From assembly GCF_963169125.1 (NCBI RefSeq), contig NC_084797.1, positions 93,033,868 through 93,097,867 on the forward strand: DNA of 64,000 bases, written 5' to 3'. The notes beneath the pieces were generated by a model. That model was not told the DNA's origin. It saw only the letters and a list, made by a program, of their open reading frames with translations, and made no database searches. The stretch's first letter is position 1. Every line of letters begins with the position of its first letter. Positions 10,604 through 21,025 of this stretch are shown here, one piece after another. Origin of the DNA: Humulus lupulus (Eukaryota; Streptophyta; Magnoliopsida; Rosales; Cannabaceae). The translations under genes and the position numbers were made by a program.

Positions 10604-11080
10604 CCTGGTCTTAACCAGGTCAGAAAACTTAGAAGTTAACTAAAATTTGTTGACCGTGGTTCTTCTTTAAAGAGCCCGGGATACGGATAAAAGTTGACGC
10701 GAACTAAGTTTTTCAAAATAAGTTCCTGGTCTTAACCAGGTCAGAAAACTTAGAAGTTAACTAAAATTTGTTGACCGTGGTTCTTCTTTAAAGAGCCCGG
10801 GATTCGGATAAAAGTTGACGCGAACTAAGTTTTTCAAAATAAGTTCCTGGTCTTAACCAGGTCACAAAACTTAGAAGTTAACTAAAATTTGTTGACCGTG
10901 GTTCTTCTTTAAAGAGCCCGAGATACGGATAAAAGTTGACGCGAACTAAGTTTTTCAAAATAAGTTCCTGGTCTTAACCAGGTCAGAAAACTTAGAAGTT
11001 AACTAAAATTCATAGATCGTGGCCCTTCTCTAAAGAGCCCGGGATACGGATAAAGTTAACTCGAACTAAGTTCATAAAAA
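10604..11080. repeat. 121-bp tandem repeat array in element A
   Basis: The palindrome CCTGGTCTTAACCAGG recurs at 10604, 10725, 10846 and 10967, an exact 121-bp period. The units are nearly identical except for scattered substitutions (for example GGGATACGG, GGGATTCGG and GAGATACGG at the same place). Each unit also holds AACTTAGAAGTTAACTAAAATT and GAGCCCGGGAT-like words. The array sits between pol and the tail of the antisense gene. Tandem arrays in the 3' untranslated region are known for Ogre/Tat-type elements and can seed satellite DNA. Confidence 0.92.
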
Positions 11081-11222
11081 TAAAGAGATGAATTGTAACC
11101 AAATGCATAAAAATATATATATGTCAAACTGGCTGAGCAAATTGTCTCGAGGTGGAAACGCCTCACATAAAAAAGAGAATTACAATAGAAAGAGAGTTCA
11201 AAATACTTAAAAGAGAAATATC

Positions 11223-13839
11223 CTAAGCCCCATCAGTTGGCCCTTTGGAGGTCGCGGTCTCATCCTGCTCCGCCGCAACAGAGGCCTCTCCAGTCTCCGA
11301 TGGAGGAACCTCCTTATTTAGGCGGGCTTGGAGCTGCGGCAACAAGAACGCCCAGAGGTCCGGCGACATGAAAGAAAAGTCCGCGTCTGGATTGTGGGAC
11401 CAGCAGTGATAGAACAGTTCTTGTAAGGACTGCTCCGAGACGACCCGCTCGGCTTCCAGGGCGGCCTGGGAGGCCTGGGCCTCGGTCTTCGCCGCCTCAA
11501 GATCTGTCCGCGATGCGGTCAGGGAGTTTTTAAGCTCTTGGTTCTCGGAGCGGTTCTTCTCTAGCTCGGCTTTAGAGGCCGCCAGCGCGGCTCTCGCCTC
11601 CTAAGACTCCTGGAGGGCGGTCTGGCGCTCAGCTTCCAAACCCTCGAGCTGGGCCTTGGTCCTGGCAATGCCTCTGTATGCGGCAGCAATGCCCTGCAAG
11701 AAAGAAATGTTAAATTAACAAACTGGAAGGAAAAAGGCGGTGTGTGAGTGTTAAAGCCTCAAAAGAAGGGGGCACTTTACCGTTAAGGTCATGTCCACCG
11801 CAGACTCTATAACTCGGACCGGGCTCGTTGTTTCGATGGCCTGGAGCTCCTTCTCCCTGATATTGTAGAAATGGCTGACGGCGTAGCTAGCCGACTCATA
11901 CACCGTACCCCGGAATGCTTCGGGCATCTTCTCCAGAGCCCGGGGGTCGACCGGGATATGCACATCCGGGGCTGCCGCGGCCAGATTCCCGACCTCTATT
12001 ACCCCGTCCTGGGCGGCTAATGGAGATCGTTGGGGTGGCGGGTGAATGAGCCCTGTCCTGGCAACAGGGAGGATCGCCCCCGCGACCTGGGATGGCGGGG
12101 CTTTCTCCTTCTCCTTAGCCGGGGATTTGGTGGAGGCCCCAGCCGAGCTCTTGGACTCGTGGAGCCTCTTTAACCTCGGCCTTGCTGGGGGGTTCCCACC
12201 GAACACAACGCCCCGTAGACTATTTCCGGGTTGAGACATCTCTTCTGCTAAGAACAAAAAACATGGTTATTACAAGGTAGCAATCATGCAGAAATAGAGA
12301 CCAAAGTTTCAAAGGCAATAAGTAAGCAAATACTAAGGGAGCCCTACCCCCCGAGCTGGAGGAGCCTAAGACGATTATCTCGCGATCTGTCGTAGGTTCT
12401 AGGTCCGGCTCTGACTCAGGACTGGACTCTCCTACGTACTGCCTAATCCCCGGAGCATAGATGCCCCCCTGGAGCGCAGGCCACGTGCGCAAGTTGGTCC
12501 CGTACTCCTCAAAAAGGACCGACCTAAAGGCTAGGGTATTATCTACTACTACGGTACCCTTAGGCCGACTCTCTTGGTTGTCCAGCACGAGCTGGTCAAC
12601 GCAGTGAAGCAAGAGCGTGTCCAGGTCCGGATTCCTTGGGTGACAATGGACGAGCTGCCTAGGGTTGAACCTAACCAGCCGGGGGTCTGCAGTGGCCCTT
12701 TCTACATTCTTAAACAAGTAAGGGTTACCTTGGCCGGAAGGACCCGCGGCTGCTCCGGATTGGACCCTCTCCTCGCCCATACCCTGGGCGACCTCCAAGG
12801 TCCTCTTCCTGTTCATCACGAGAGGAACTTCTTCACCTTCCTCCTCGCCTTCGTCGTCTGCGACCTCCTCCGCGACGATCGGTATGTTGTCGCGAGCTGG
12901 GGGAGGCCCCCGGGGCCTTTTCAAATTCAAAGTCTGATTTGGGAAAATCAGCTTGCAGAATACCATCGTCTCGTCCGTCACGAGCGCGCGGTAGTCTTTC
13001 TCACTGGGGGGCAAGTTCGCCAGTGTATCGTATTGACCCCCGAGGGTCACAGACTTTTCGGTCCTCGCGTAGATGGCTGCAAGGTTGGTTGAAGTCAGAA
13101 GTGGAATAAGGGAGGAGCTAAAACAAGATAACCTTTAAAAGGCGAACTAAATCAAGGATCACTTACGAGGACGGTTGAAGTAGTGATGGTCGCAATTGCG
13201 GAACCCAGTTGACATGAAAAACTGGTCTTTGAAGTCGTTTGGATGGCTCGGCAGCTCGATGATTGCTGCTGTGTTAGGGAAGCGGGTTAAATAATAGAAC
13301 CCGTCGCCTCGCCCCCGCTGGTCCGGGCTGGTTTTAAGGCAAAAGAAATATAGAATATCAGCCAGAGTGGGGACCTCCCACTCATGCTTTTGGAACAAAT
13401 ACCTCAATCCCGCCAGCAGACGATATGAGTTGGGGGGGAGCTGAAATGGGGCCAACCCCACATAGTTCAAAAAATCAGCAAAATACTGGTCCAGGGGGAG
13501 GAAGGCCCCTGCCTTGAAGTGTTCACCGCTCCAGGCCGCGAACGACTCGTCGAGCGGCGTGCAACTCCGCTCCCCATCCGCAGCAGGTCGGGCGATCACG
13601 GAGGCCATCCCCAGGGGAATGTTGTGGTTGAGGAAGATTTTGGTGATCTTTGCCTGGTCGGTTATCTTCGAGACAATTCTCTCCGCCTCGAAAAACGTGT
13701 CAGGGGCCACCTCGGCTTGCTTCTCCACCGCCGGCCCAAAGTGAGGAATTGGCGAGCTGGGCACCACCGCCTTTCCTTTATCCCGCTGGGAAGACGAACT
13801 TCCCACGATCTTCTGTGGCAGATTTCTCTTTGGAGCCAT
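11223..13839 (-). pseudogene. Antisense spliced gene of element A (Transposase_28-like plus coiled coil), one internal stop
   Basis: Four exons read on the minus strand: 13839-13167, 13076-12348, 12244-11781 and 11693-11223. Introns are 90, 103 and 87 nt, with donors CTC|GTAAGT, GGG|GTAGGG and ACG|GTAAAG and acceptors TTGCAG, TTAGCAG and TTCTTGCAG. The exons total 2337 nt, exactly 779 codons with the stop, and the frame is kept at every junction. Residues about 75-190 resemble the Transposase_28 'putative gypsy type transposon' family (FLNYVGLAPFQLPPNSYRLL). The middle is acidic and proline-rich. The last exon is an Ala/Glu/Lys-rich coiled coil followed by a short tail. One TAG at 11603-11601 interrupts the coiled coil. 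The gene lies opposite the genomic RNA, between pol and the 3' LTR. Its function is unknown. Exon structure is inferred from splice motifs and frame, not from transcripts. Confidence 0.72.
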
Positions 13840-14566
13840 CTGGTCGCCTATCGAACAAAAGAAAACACTTTAGAAAAGGCGACCCAAGCAGGATAATGAA
13901 GCAAATATTAAGTACACGAGCTGGGGTAAGCCTAGCCCGTGGAGAGTGGTGCCACGCGTCCCAAGGAACACGCGCCTATGCCCTCAACAGATCCCAGATT
14001 ACTCGGAATTCGTGTGTCAGAGGACTCAGAGTAAAAAATTGCCTTGGGGGGAAAGTTTCAACAGGCAAGGCGTGGCAAAACCGCTTTTGAGGCGTATTCC
14101 CTAAGCTACCCGGTTTTTGCACCCAAAATTCCTAAGGGTCCTACCCAGAAATTGTTCCTAAGGGAGAACCATGGAACCCATATTCTAAGACGAGGTCCCA
14201 TGGCAAGTGTGCCCTAATCTAAGAAGGGCTGTCACCCTCCATATCCGCGCGACCCAGAAAACCTCTGCATGTGGCTACAGTAAAATTTTTTACCTAAGCT
14301 ACAGTGGCATGCTTTCAAAAAATAAACAGGGACAGAAGACTTACAGTATATGGTTAGATGGTGAGCGAGGTTGCTGCGCTGGTAGGAGCTTCATTGGTAC
14401 AGTGGCCTCCAAGGCTTTGAAGGAACTCGTACGCTTGAGCTTCGTGAACGGAGAAGATGAGAGCAATGGAAATGAGGGTTTCGTTCTTCGGAAGGTCAAA
14501 GAGAAAAGAAGGAAATTTGAGAGATTTTGAATGGTAAGGTGGCCTGTGCGTGGGATGACCACCCCC
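13840..14566 (-). other. Likely 5' leader of the antisense gene, element A
   Basis: No protein-coding frame here is convincing. On the minus strand a pyrimidine-rich acceptor-like sequence (TTTTGTTCGATAG) lies just before the ATG at 13839, so a leader intron is possible. The region also ends up in the 3' part of the sense genomic RNA. Confidence 0.4.
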
Positions 14567-14574
14567 TTTTTATA
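14567..14574 (-). promoter_or_regulatory. TATA-like box for the antisense gene of element A
   Basis: The minus strand reads TATAAAAA about 730 bases upstream of the antisense ATG and 250 bases inside the 3' LTR boundary. Element D has TATAAATAGG in the matching interval (35240-35231). Confidence 0.5.
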
Positions 14575-14806
14575 CAAGGGAAGGATCACGTGTAAAAGGC
14601 TCTTGGGAGACCCTCCACTCGAAATGTGAAACGACGGCTGGACAGTAGGCTAGGCCATTTAATGCGGTTCTCGTAGAGTGTACCGTCGCCACCCACGGCG
14701 TTCCACGTATCAGACGCCTGTGAAAAGCATGGAATACGAAGGGTTGTGGGGGAAGTCTAAAAGCCCCTACTATGGTCTCCCATATCTGATGTCATAGACC
14801 ACGAGC

Positions 14807-14823
14807 AGGAGCTTGGGGGCAGA
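14807..14823 (+). promoter_or_regulatory. Polypurine tract of element A
   Basis: AGGAGCTTGGGGGCAGA directly precedes the TG of the 3' LTR. D has the similar GACTGGGGGGCAAG at 35288. This is the expected primer for plus-strand DNA synthesis. Confidence 0.8.
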
Positions 14824-15599
14824 TGTATGCCCTGGTTTTCCCACGGGCTGTTTAGCAGGACGAGCCTCGGACTAAACATGATTTAGTTCGAGGCTCCCAC
14901 AGGCCGGAGGCTCTATTTCCAGGACGGGCCCTTTCTAGCTCGAGGGGGTCCTGTTTCCAGCTCGCACTTGTTGCCCCAGGAGCTGGGAATAACATCCGAC
15001 GGCCACGGACGGATAAGCTTGGGTTATGAACTGCTCCGGTAGCGAGCTTCTCAGGAAGCTCCGACCCTATGGGAAGTCAACATGCAAGATAAACGTGCAT
15101 ATTCCTGCCATCACGTGTCCGATATCCCCCTGACTTCTCGGACACGCAGCAGGAACGTGCGTATTCAGACACCCACGGACGGGTTGGGCCGTGCGGCCCA
15201 TTATCTCCTTCCATACTGATTAGACCACACTTGTGTGTCAGGTTTAGGAATTAATCATGAATATCACAGACTTGATATGACAAATGGTAAGGTCACGGGA
15301 TGACCTCCCTACCAACTTCCAGGTGCCTTCTCCTATAAATATGGAGACCCGGGGAGTTGATAGGGGTTGGAAAAAATAGTCTTTGAAGAACTATGTACTT
15401 TGTAAACCAATTACCCAGAGAATATCAATAATATTGACTAGTGGAGTAGAAGGATTTTAACCTTCGAACCACTTAAAAACGTGTCTCGAGTCACCTAGTT
15501 CTTTCCCCAAAGATTTCCTATCTGTGACGGTTCTACTTTTAGTACTAATCTCTTTCTCTTCTTCTCTTAATTATCTGTTGCCGAAGAACCGCGTCAACA
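14824..15599 (+). repeat. 3' LTR of element A
   Basis: 776 bp, TGTATGCC to GTCAACA, matching the 5' copy at 768 positions. Its TATA box is at 15334-15341. It is followed at once by the TSD. Confidence 0.95.
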
Positions 15600-15604
15600 A
15601 ATGC
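15600..15604. repeat. Target-site duplication of element A, right copy (AATGC)
   Basis: Identical to 3233-3237. Confidence 0.9.
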
Positions 15605-17007
15605 GATCCCAAGAGCGATACCCTAATCCGATCCTTGGCGTAAAAACCTAGCCAAAACACAATAATAATAATAATCCATCAAGCCCTAAATTGAATAAGA
15701 ACTTCAGAATAATATTCTAGTCTTCGGGACCTCGAATTCTACTAAATCTGTAGTAGAACCCTTCCCGAGCCCTTAAATTTGGGCTTTAGAGCTTAAAACC
15801 ATAAATTGGCCATTGCCCTTAATTTGAGTCGCGGCTCGCCCCTTAGGGTTGCGGTCCGCTACAAGCTAGAGAGCCTTGGGGCTCTCTCCTATGGGACACG
15901 GGTCGTGGTGCGCCCTGCTTGCACCGCGACACTTGGGTAAAGGGAGAGGCTCCCCAAGCCTCTTCGCACACACGGGCGCAACTCGAGCCCGAAACCCAAC
16001 AATCTTCCATGCATTTTACGAGCCAAACTCCCTAAAATTCACCAATTTAAACCATAAATAGAGAATTATGTCCAGAATTCACATCAGAGCAACACCAACA
16101 ATATTAACATCCCAAAAACCATTCCATAATCTCGCTAAAGCTCAAAATCAAGTCTTAAGTTTGAACCTAACCAAACCTCTAAATCACAACAGTAACTTCA
16201 ACAATTCAATAAAAAAATCTTACCTCAACTGTGTGAATCAATCCTTGAGTTATTCCTCGCCAAATCCCCAGCTTCAGCCTACAAATTCCCAAGCTAATCC
16301 CTCAAGAATTTCTCCAAATTCCCAAGTACTCTAAGGGAGAGAGAGAGAGAGAGAGAGAAAGTGTCGAGTAGAGAGAGGGAGAGATAAGGCTGAGAGAATT
16401 GTGTTTTTTCTTTTCTGTCTTCTATTTTCTGGTGAGTTCTAGTGTCTAAGGAAAAACCAAGTTTATCCCTAGCTGTAAAATATCCAAAATGTCGCTGATT
16501 AACCCTTAGCCTTTCTAACACCACCAAGGGCAAAATTGTCTTTTTTCACATTCCTGCTAATTCCTCGAATAGTCCTATAAATCCCCATTTAATACCGACA
16601 TACCCAAATAGTCGCTATGTCACTACCTGTTACCCGGTAATCCTGAACACGTGGTACATTCCCAAAATACCACTAGGCTCACCCTGAGTTGGGTATTCGA
16701 CTACTTTGTGACTATTTCACTATTCCGCTCCCTAGAACCGTCTCGGATCACACATCACAAGTATATCTCCACAATATTGTGGACTCTCATAACACACATA
16801 ATTTACATTTATGCCCTCAACATGCCAAAATTACAAATATGCCCCTATTAACAAAAATGGGCCCACATGCATATTTAATTTACCTAAACATGTATTTCTA
16901 ATCACGTAATCATTTGATCCATGTAATAACATAACTAAATCAATTATTGCCTTCCCAGTACGCTAATAAAGGCCCTAGGCCTTATTAGCAGATTTTGGGA
17001 CGTTACA
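15605..17007 (-). repeat. 5' LTR of element B, second part
   Basis: This continues the LTR broken at 3237 and ends with CGTTACA, the complement of the TGTAACG with which Tekay-type LTRs here begin. Joined to the left part, the LTR is about 2.2 kb, close to the 2.37 kb LTR of element G. It contains a GC-rich patch (15825-15935) and a GA microsatellite, both of which have counterparts in the LTRs of G. No gene is present. Confidence 0.7.
16337..16359. repeat. (GA)n microsatellite in the LTR of element B
   Basis: About eleven GA units. In the element's own orientation this is (TC)n, as in both LTRs of element G (45616 and 52939). Confidence 0.9.
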
Positions 17008-18725
17008 ATTTATATGGGGAGAAGTGTGAGATATATTTACGAACCACAAGAGTTTGAAGTACTTCTTCCTATAGGAAGGATTTGAATATGAGACAGAGAC
17101 ATTGGATAGAGCTAGTGAAGGATTATGGTTGTGAATTCCTTTACCATATAGGGAAAGCCAACGTGGTGGCAGACGCCTTGAGTCGGAGAGGCCCGAGACA
17201 GTTGTATAACTTAAAGCAGATATCAATGAAATTGGCAGAGGATATGACTAGAACGGGTATAGAACTTGTGGTAGGCCAATTGGCGAACATCACTCTCCAG
17301 TCTACACTTTCGGGGAGGATAAAAGAGGCTCACATGAGTGATCCTCAGTTAGAGAAGCATCAAGAGGATGTCCTAGATGGAGTTGCTAAGGACTTTATCA
17401 TCTCTGAGGCAGATATACTGAGATGTAAGGATCAGATATATGTTCCGATGGATGGTGGTATCAGGCGAGATATTCTAGATGAGTCTCATGCAACTCCATA
17501 CTCGCTGCACCCAGTCACCACAAAGATGTTTACAAGATCTGCAATCTTTTTATTGGTGGCCAGGGATAAAGAAATGTGTGGTTGAATACGTGGCTAAATG
17601 CCTAACTTGTTAGCAGGTAAAAGCTAAACACTAAAGGCTAGCGAGATTCCTACAACCTTTAGGTATTCCTAAATGGAAATGGGAGGACATAACAATGGAT
17701 TTTGTTGTTGGATTGCCTAGGATGGTGGGACAGCATGACTCGGTATGGGTGATCGTGGGTCGATATACCAAGTCCGCTCACTTTCTTCCTATGAGGACAA
17801 CTTTTACTGTGGACCAGTAGGTTGAATTGTATGTGAAAGATGTTGAACGTGTCCATGGGGCACCGAAGTCTATAGTATCAGATCGGGACCCCACCTTTAC
17901 CTCTAAATTCCAGGGAGGCCTGTAGAAGGCTATGGGTACCTAGTTGAAGTTTAACACAACTTACCATCCTCACACAGACGAGAAGTTTGAGAGGAAAATT
18001 CTGGTATTAGAGGACATGCTTCAGGCGTGTGTTTTGGATTTTGAAGGAATCTGGAGTAAGTATCTTCCCTTGATTCATTTTCCCTACAACAACAGTTATT
18101 AGTCGACAATCAGAGTAGCTCCATATGAGATGTTGTATGGTAGGAAGTGCATGTCACCCATCCATTGGGATGAAATGGGTGAGAGGAAGTATCTGGGTCA
18201 TGAGGCAGTTCAGAGGCCTAATGAGGCCATTACAAAAATAGAGCTCAAATGCTCACCTCATAGAGTAGATAGAAAAGGTACGTTGATCCCAATCGTAGGA
18301 ACGTGAAGTTCCTAGTCGGAGATTGTTTTTCTTCGAGTTTCGCCAATGAAAGAAGTAAAACTCTTTGGGTAGATAGGCAAGCTGAGCCCTAGGTTTTTTG
18401 GACCTTTTGAATTTTTGGAGAGGATTGGGCAGATAGCTTACAGATTAGCTATGCCTCCAGCTTTATCGGGAGTGCATAACAGGTTTCATGTATCGATGCT
18501 TTGGAAGTATGTGTCGAATACTACGCATGTGGTGAGCTATGAGATTCTGGAGTTACAACATAATTTGTCTTACGAGGATGAACAAGTACAGACCCTTGAC
18601 AGGAAGTTAAAGTTTTGCAGAACAAGACTATTGCCTTGGTGAAGATGTTATGGAGGAACAACAAGGTGAAATAAGCAACTTGGGAATTAGAGTCAGACAT
18701 GCAGGATCAGTATCTCAAATTTTGA
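17008..18725 (+). pseudogene. Pol remnant of element C (Tekay-type): RNase H, integrase, chromodomain
   Basis: The plus-strand sequence opens inside the RNase H block (YLYGEKCEIY, cut by the insertion of B) and continues with the ELVKDYGCEFLYHIGKANVV segment at 17.1 kb. Then come the integrase zinc finger, the catalytic core near 17.7-17.9 kb (including VSDRDP), and a C-terminal chromodomain-like end (TWELES..DQYLKF) stopping at TGA 18723. Many in-frame stops and shifts break it. It parallels element G 50.55-52.26 kb throughout, so it is the same lineage. The 5' half is outside the window on the left, beyond element B. Confidence 0.8.
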
Positions 18726-18752
18726 GGATGAAATTTCCATTAGGAGGCGTAG

Positions 18753-20919
18753 TTTTAGCATCTTAAAACTAATAATATAATTAGTGATTTGATTAGCGTG
18801 CCGAGAGGGCACGTGGGATAATTATGTGAATTAATTAATTTATATGATTATATAATTGAGTATGCATGATTATGTGTCTTAAATGTGTTTAAAACCTTGC
18901 TTTTGATAGAAATAGGCATTTTTTTTTACCTTTTGGGAGTATATTTGTGATTATTATTAGCTATGTGCTTGAGACCACATTATTATGTTAATATATTTGT
19001 GCTTTTCGACAGGAGTGAATCATTTCAAGCGATTAAGAGGAAAGGTCAAAACGAGGATAAATGCCCGGCTTGGGTCGAGCCTAGGGGTATTTTGGAAATT
19101 AATTGGTGAATAATTGTATTTGATTGATTAGTAGATTAATTTGGAGATTAGAGGTATAATTTGAGGTTTAGTGAGAATTATAGGTAAATGACAAAAATGC
19201 CCTTGCTAGTGGTTGAAGGGTTAATTGGTGATAGGGGCAAAATAGTCATTTGACCATGAGTATAGTGATAAGTGACCAACTGCCCTTGAAGCCAGTAGTC
19301 TAACGTTACACTCCCTTTCTCTTTATCTCTCCTTATTTGTTTTCTCTCCAAGGTGATTTCAAGACCAACACTTAAACCCAAGGATCAAGCTTTGAATTGG
19401 AGAAATTTCTAGGAGGATTGAAGTGTTCTAAAAGGATTAGGAGCTGCTGGCATCTTTATTGCTCAAGGATTTTTGACAATTTCAGAGAGGTAAGCCATAG
19501 TTTTGATGTTTTTCATTTCTTTGTGGTGTTCTTGATGAAATTTTAGAGTTTTGACCCTATATTTTTTTCAATTGTTAGTTTTAAGATGTAATTGGTCATT
19601 TTCTTGTTGTTTGATGTTATATATTATTTACCTAGTTGATTTGGGGTCTATTTTGGGTCATTTGGCTAGGTTTTGGGATTGAGAAATCGCAGGAAAATAC
19701 TGAATTTCTAGGTTTATCGCAGTGGCGCTGCGACCCCTTTGGGTGGGACCCGCAATGTGGATGCATTTCCACTTGAGCAAGGTTTGCTCTCTAACTTTAG
19801 TGGCACTGTAGCTCAAAATGGGTCTTCTTTAGGCGTCGAGGAGCCAACATTGTTTTAGGTCTTAGTTTTCGAGTTTCATATTTAGACCATAACTTTTGAC
19901 CACGATGTCAGATTTGGGCACTCTTTTTATGGTTTGAAATCTTGTGAAAATCTCCACAAATCTAAAATCTAAGCCAAGTTTAGATGTGGTTATTTTGCAG
20001 TCAGAATTTGTGAACTAAGGTTGGTGTTAATCGATTTCGATCGGTTTGATTTAGGTTTGGCTAAAGAATCTTGAACGGAATCACACTTTTATCGTTATAC
20101 CTCCATTGCTGGAATCCAGGCAAGAAAACTGGTACATGCACCTAGAGCAGGGCACTGCCCCACTGTTGTTATGTAACAATTCTAATTGTTTTTTTGAAAG
20201 ATGAGTTAGGGTTGTGTGCCCCATTCTATATCCGTGTTTGTTGCATTGATTGCATTATGTATGATTGTGATTGATTAACGTAGGCAGTATTCGGCAATAC
20301 ATGCGGAATGTAGGCCATGTTGGCGCGTGACCACTTTGGAGTGTTGTACACACTCACATGGCATATGGTCGTATGATTAATGTCGGGAGAGGAAATTCGC
20401 TTGGCATAGGTCGTGTAGTTTGCTTATATACTAAGATTGGTATTATCTATGAAGCATGATGTTTGTTGTTTATGTTTGATTGGTTATTTTATTATGCCAT
20501 GTTAGGTTTTCCTTCTGGGAATTGGCTCACATGTCCTCTATGGTGCAGGTAAGGGCAAGAAAAAGGTCGGGCATCCATGAGTTGGAGGGCTTTGGAGTGA
20601 TGCTTAGATGTTCGGCCTGCTCGGCCGCCACAGTCGAGGGATTTGGATTAACTTAGGGTATAAGACCAAGTTTTTCTGCTTAGGCAAACTATTTTTGTAA
20701 CGTTGGTGGTAATTATATCTTTATATAAAACTCTTTTTGGGAATCCATGTAAATATATTTAAAGTTTGAATGAAAAGTTTAATAATTTTGACCAAAATTT
20801 TTAACACCTAAACCACAGTTTAATTTTAATTACACTTTTGAGTCCAAATGACTCGCTTAACGAGTTAATCCATATTTTAAACACACAGTGTAACAGTCCT
20901 GGATTAGTAGGGCTTTACA
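18753..20919 (+). repeat. 3' LTR of element C, degraded
   Basis: It follows the chromodomain stop and the GAGGATGAAATT...AGGAGG sequence that also precedes the 3' LTR of G. Internal words match G (GATTAGCGTGCCGAGAGGGCA, GCCCGGCTTGGG...GAGCCTAGGGGTATTTTGG, and the terminal AGTGTAACAGTCCTGG...TTACA). The start has decayed from TGTAACG and is approximate. No gene is inside. Confidence 0.65.
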
Positions 20920-21025
20920 TGCTAGTACGGTTTACTAAACATATAGATGGATGCAAGTAATCTATATTTGGATGGCTGATGTGGATATAAATCTTAGTAA
21001 AGGTTCTTTATATAATTAAAATTAT
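20920..21025. other. Short unclassified flank
   Basis: A 106-bp stretch between the end of LTR C and the TSD of the solo LTR. I see no feature in it. Confidence 0.3.

Larger units (their letters stand above)
3238..15599 (+). mobile_element. Complete Tat-type Ty3/gypsy retrotransposon (element A)
   Basis: A 12,362-bp element with two 776-bp LTRs, a PBS, gag-protease, pol (RT, RNase H, archaeal-like RNase H, integrase), a tandem-repeat spacer, an antisense gene, a polypurine tract and a perfect TSD. The second RNase H between RNase H and integrase, together with the antisense gene downstream of pol, places it in the Tat lineage. It lies inside the LTR of element B. The LTRs differ at 8 of 776 sites (1.0%), all transitions, so this is a young insertion compared with D and G. 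Pol carries six stops and one frameshift, so it is not autonomous as it stands. Confidence 0.93.

Noticed and set aside
10604..11080. Possible CRISPR-like array
   Set aside because: It is a plain head-to-tail tandem repeat of 121 bp with no variable spacers, inside a retrotransposon of a plant genome.
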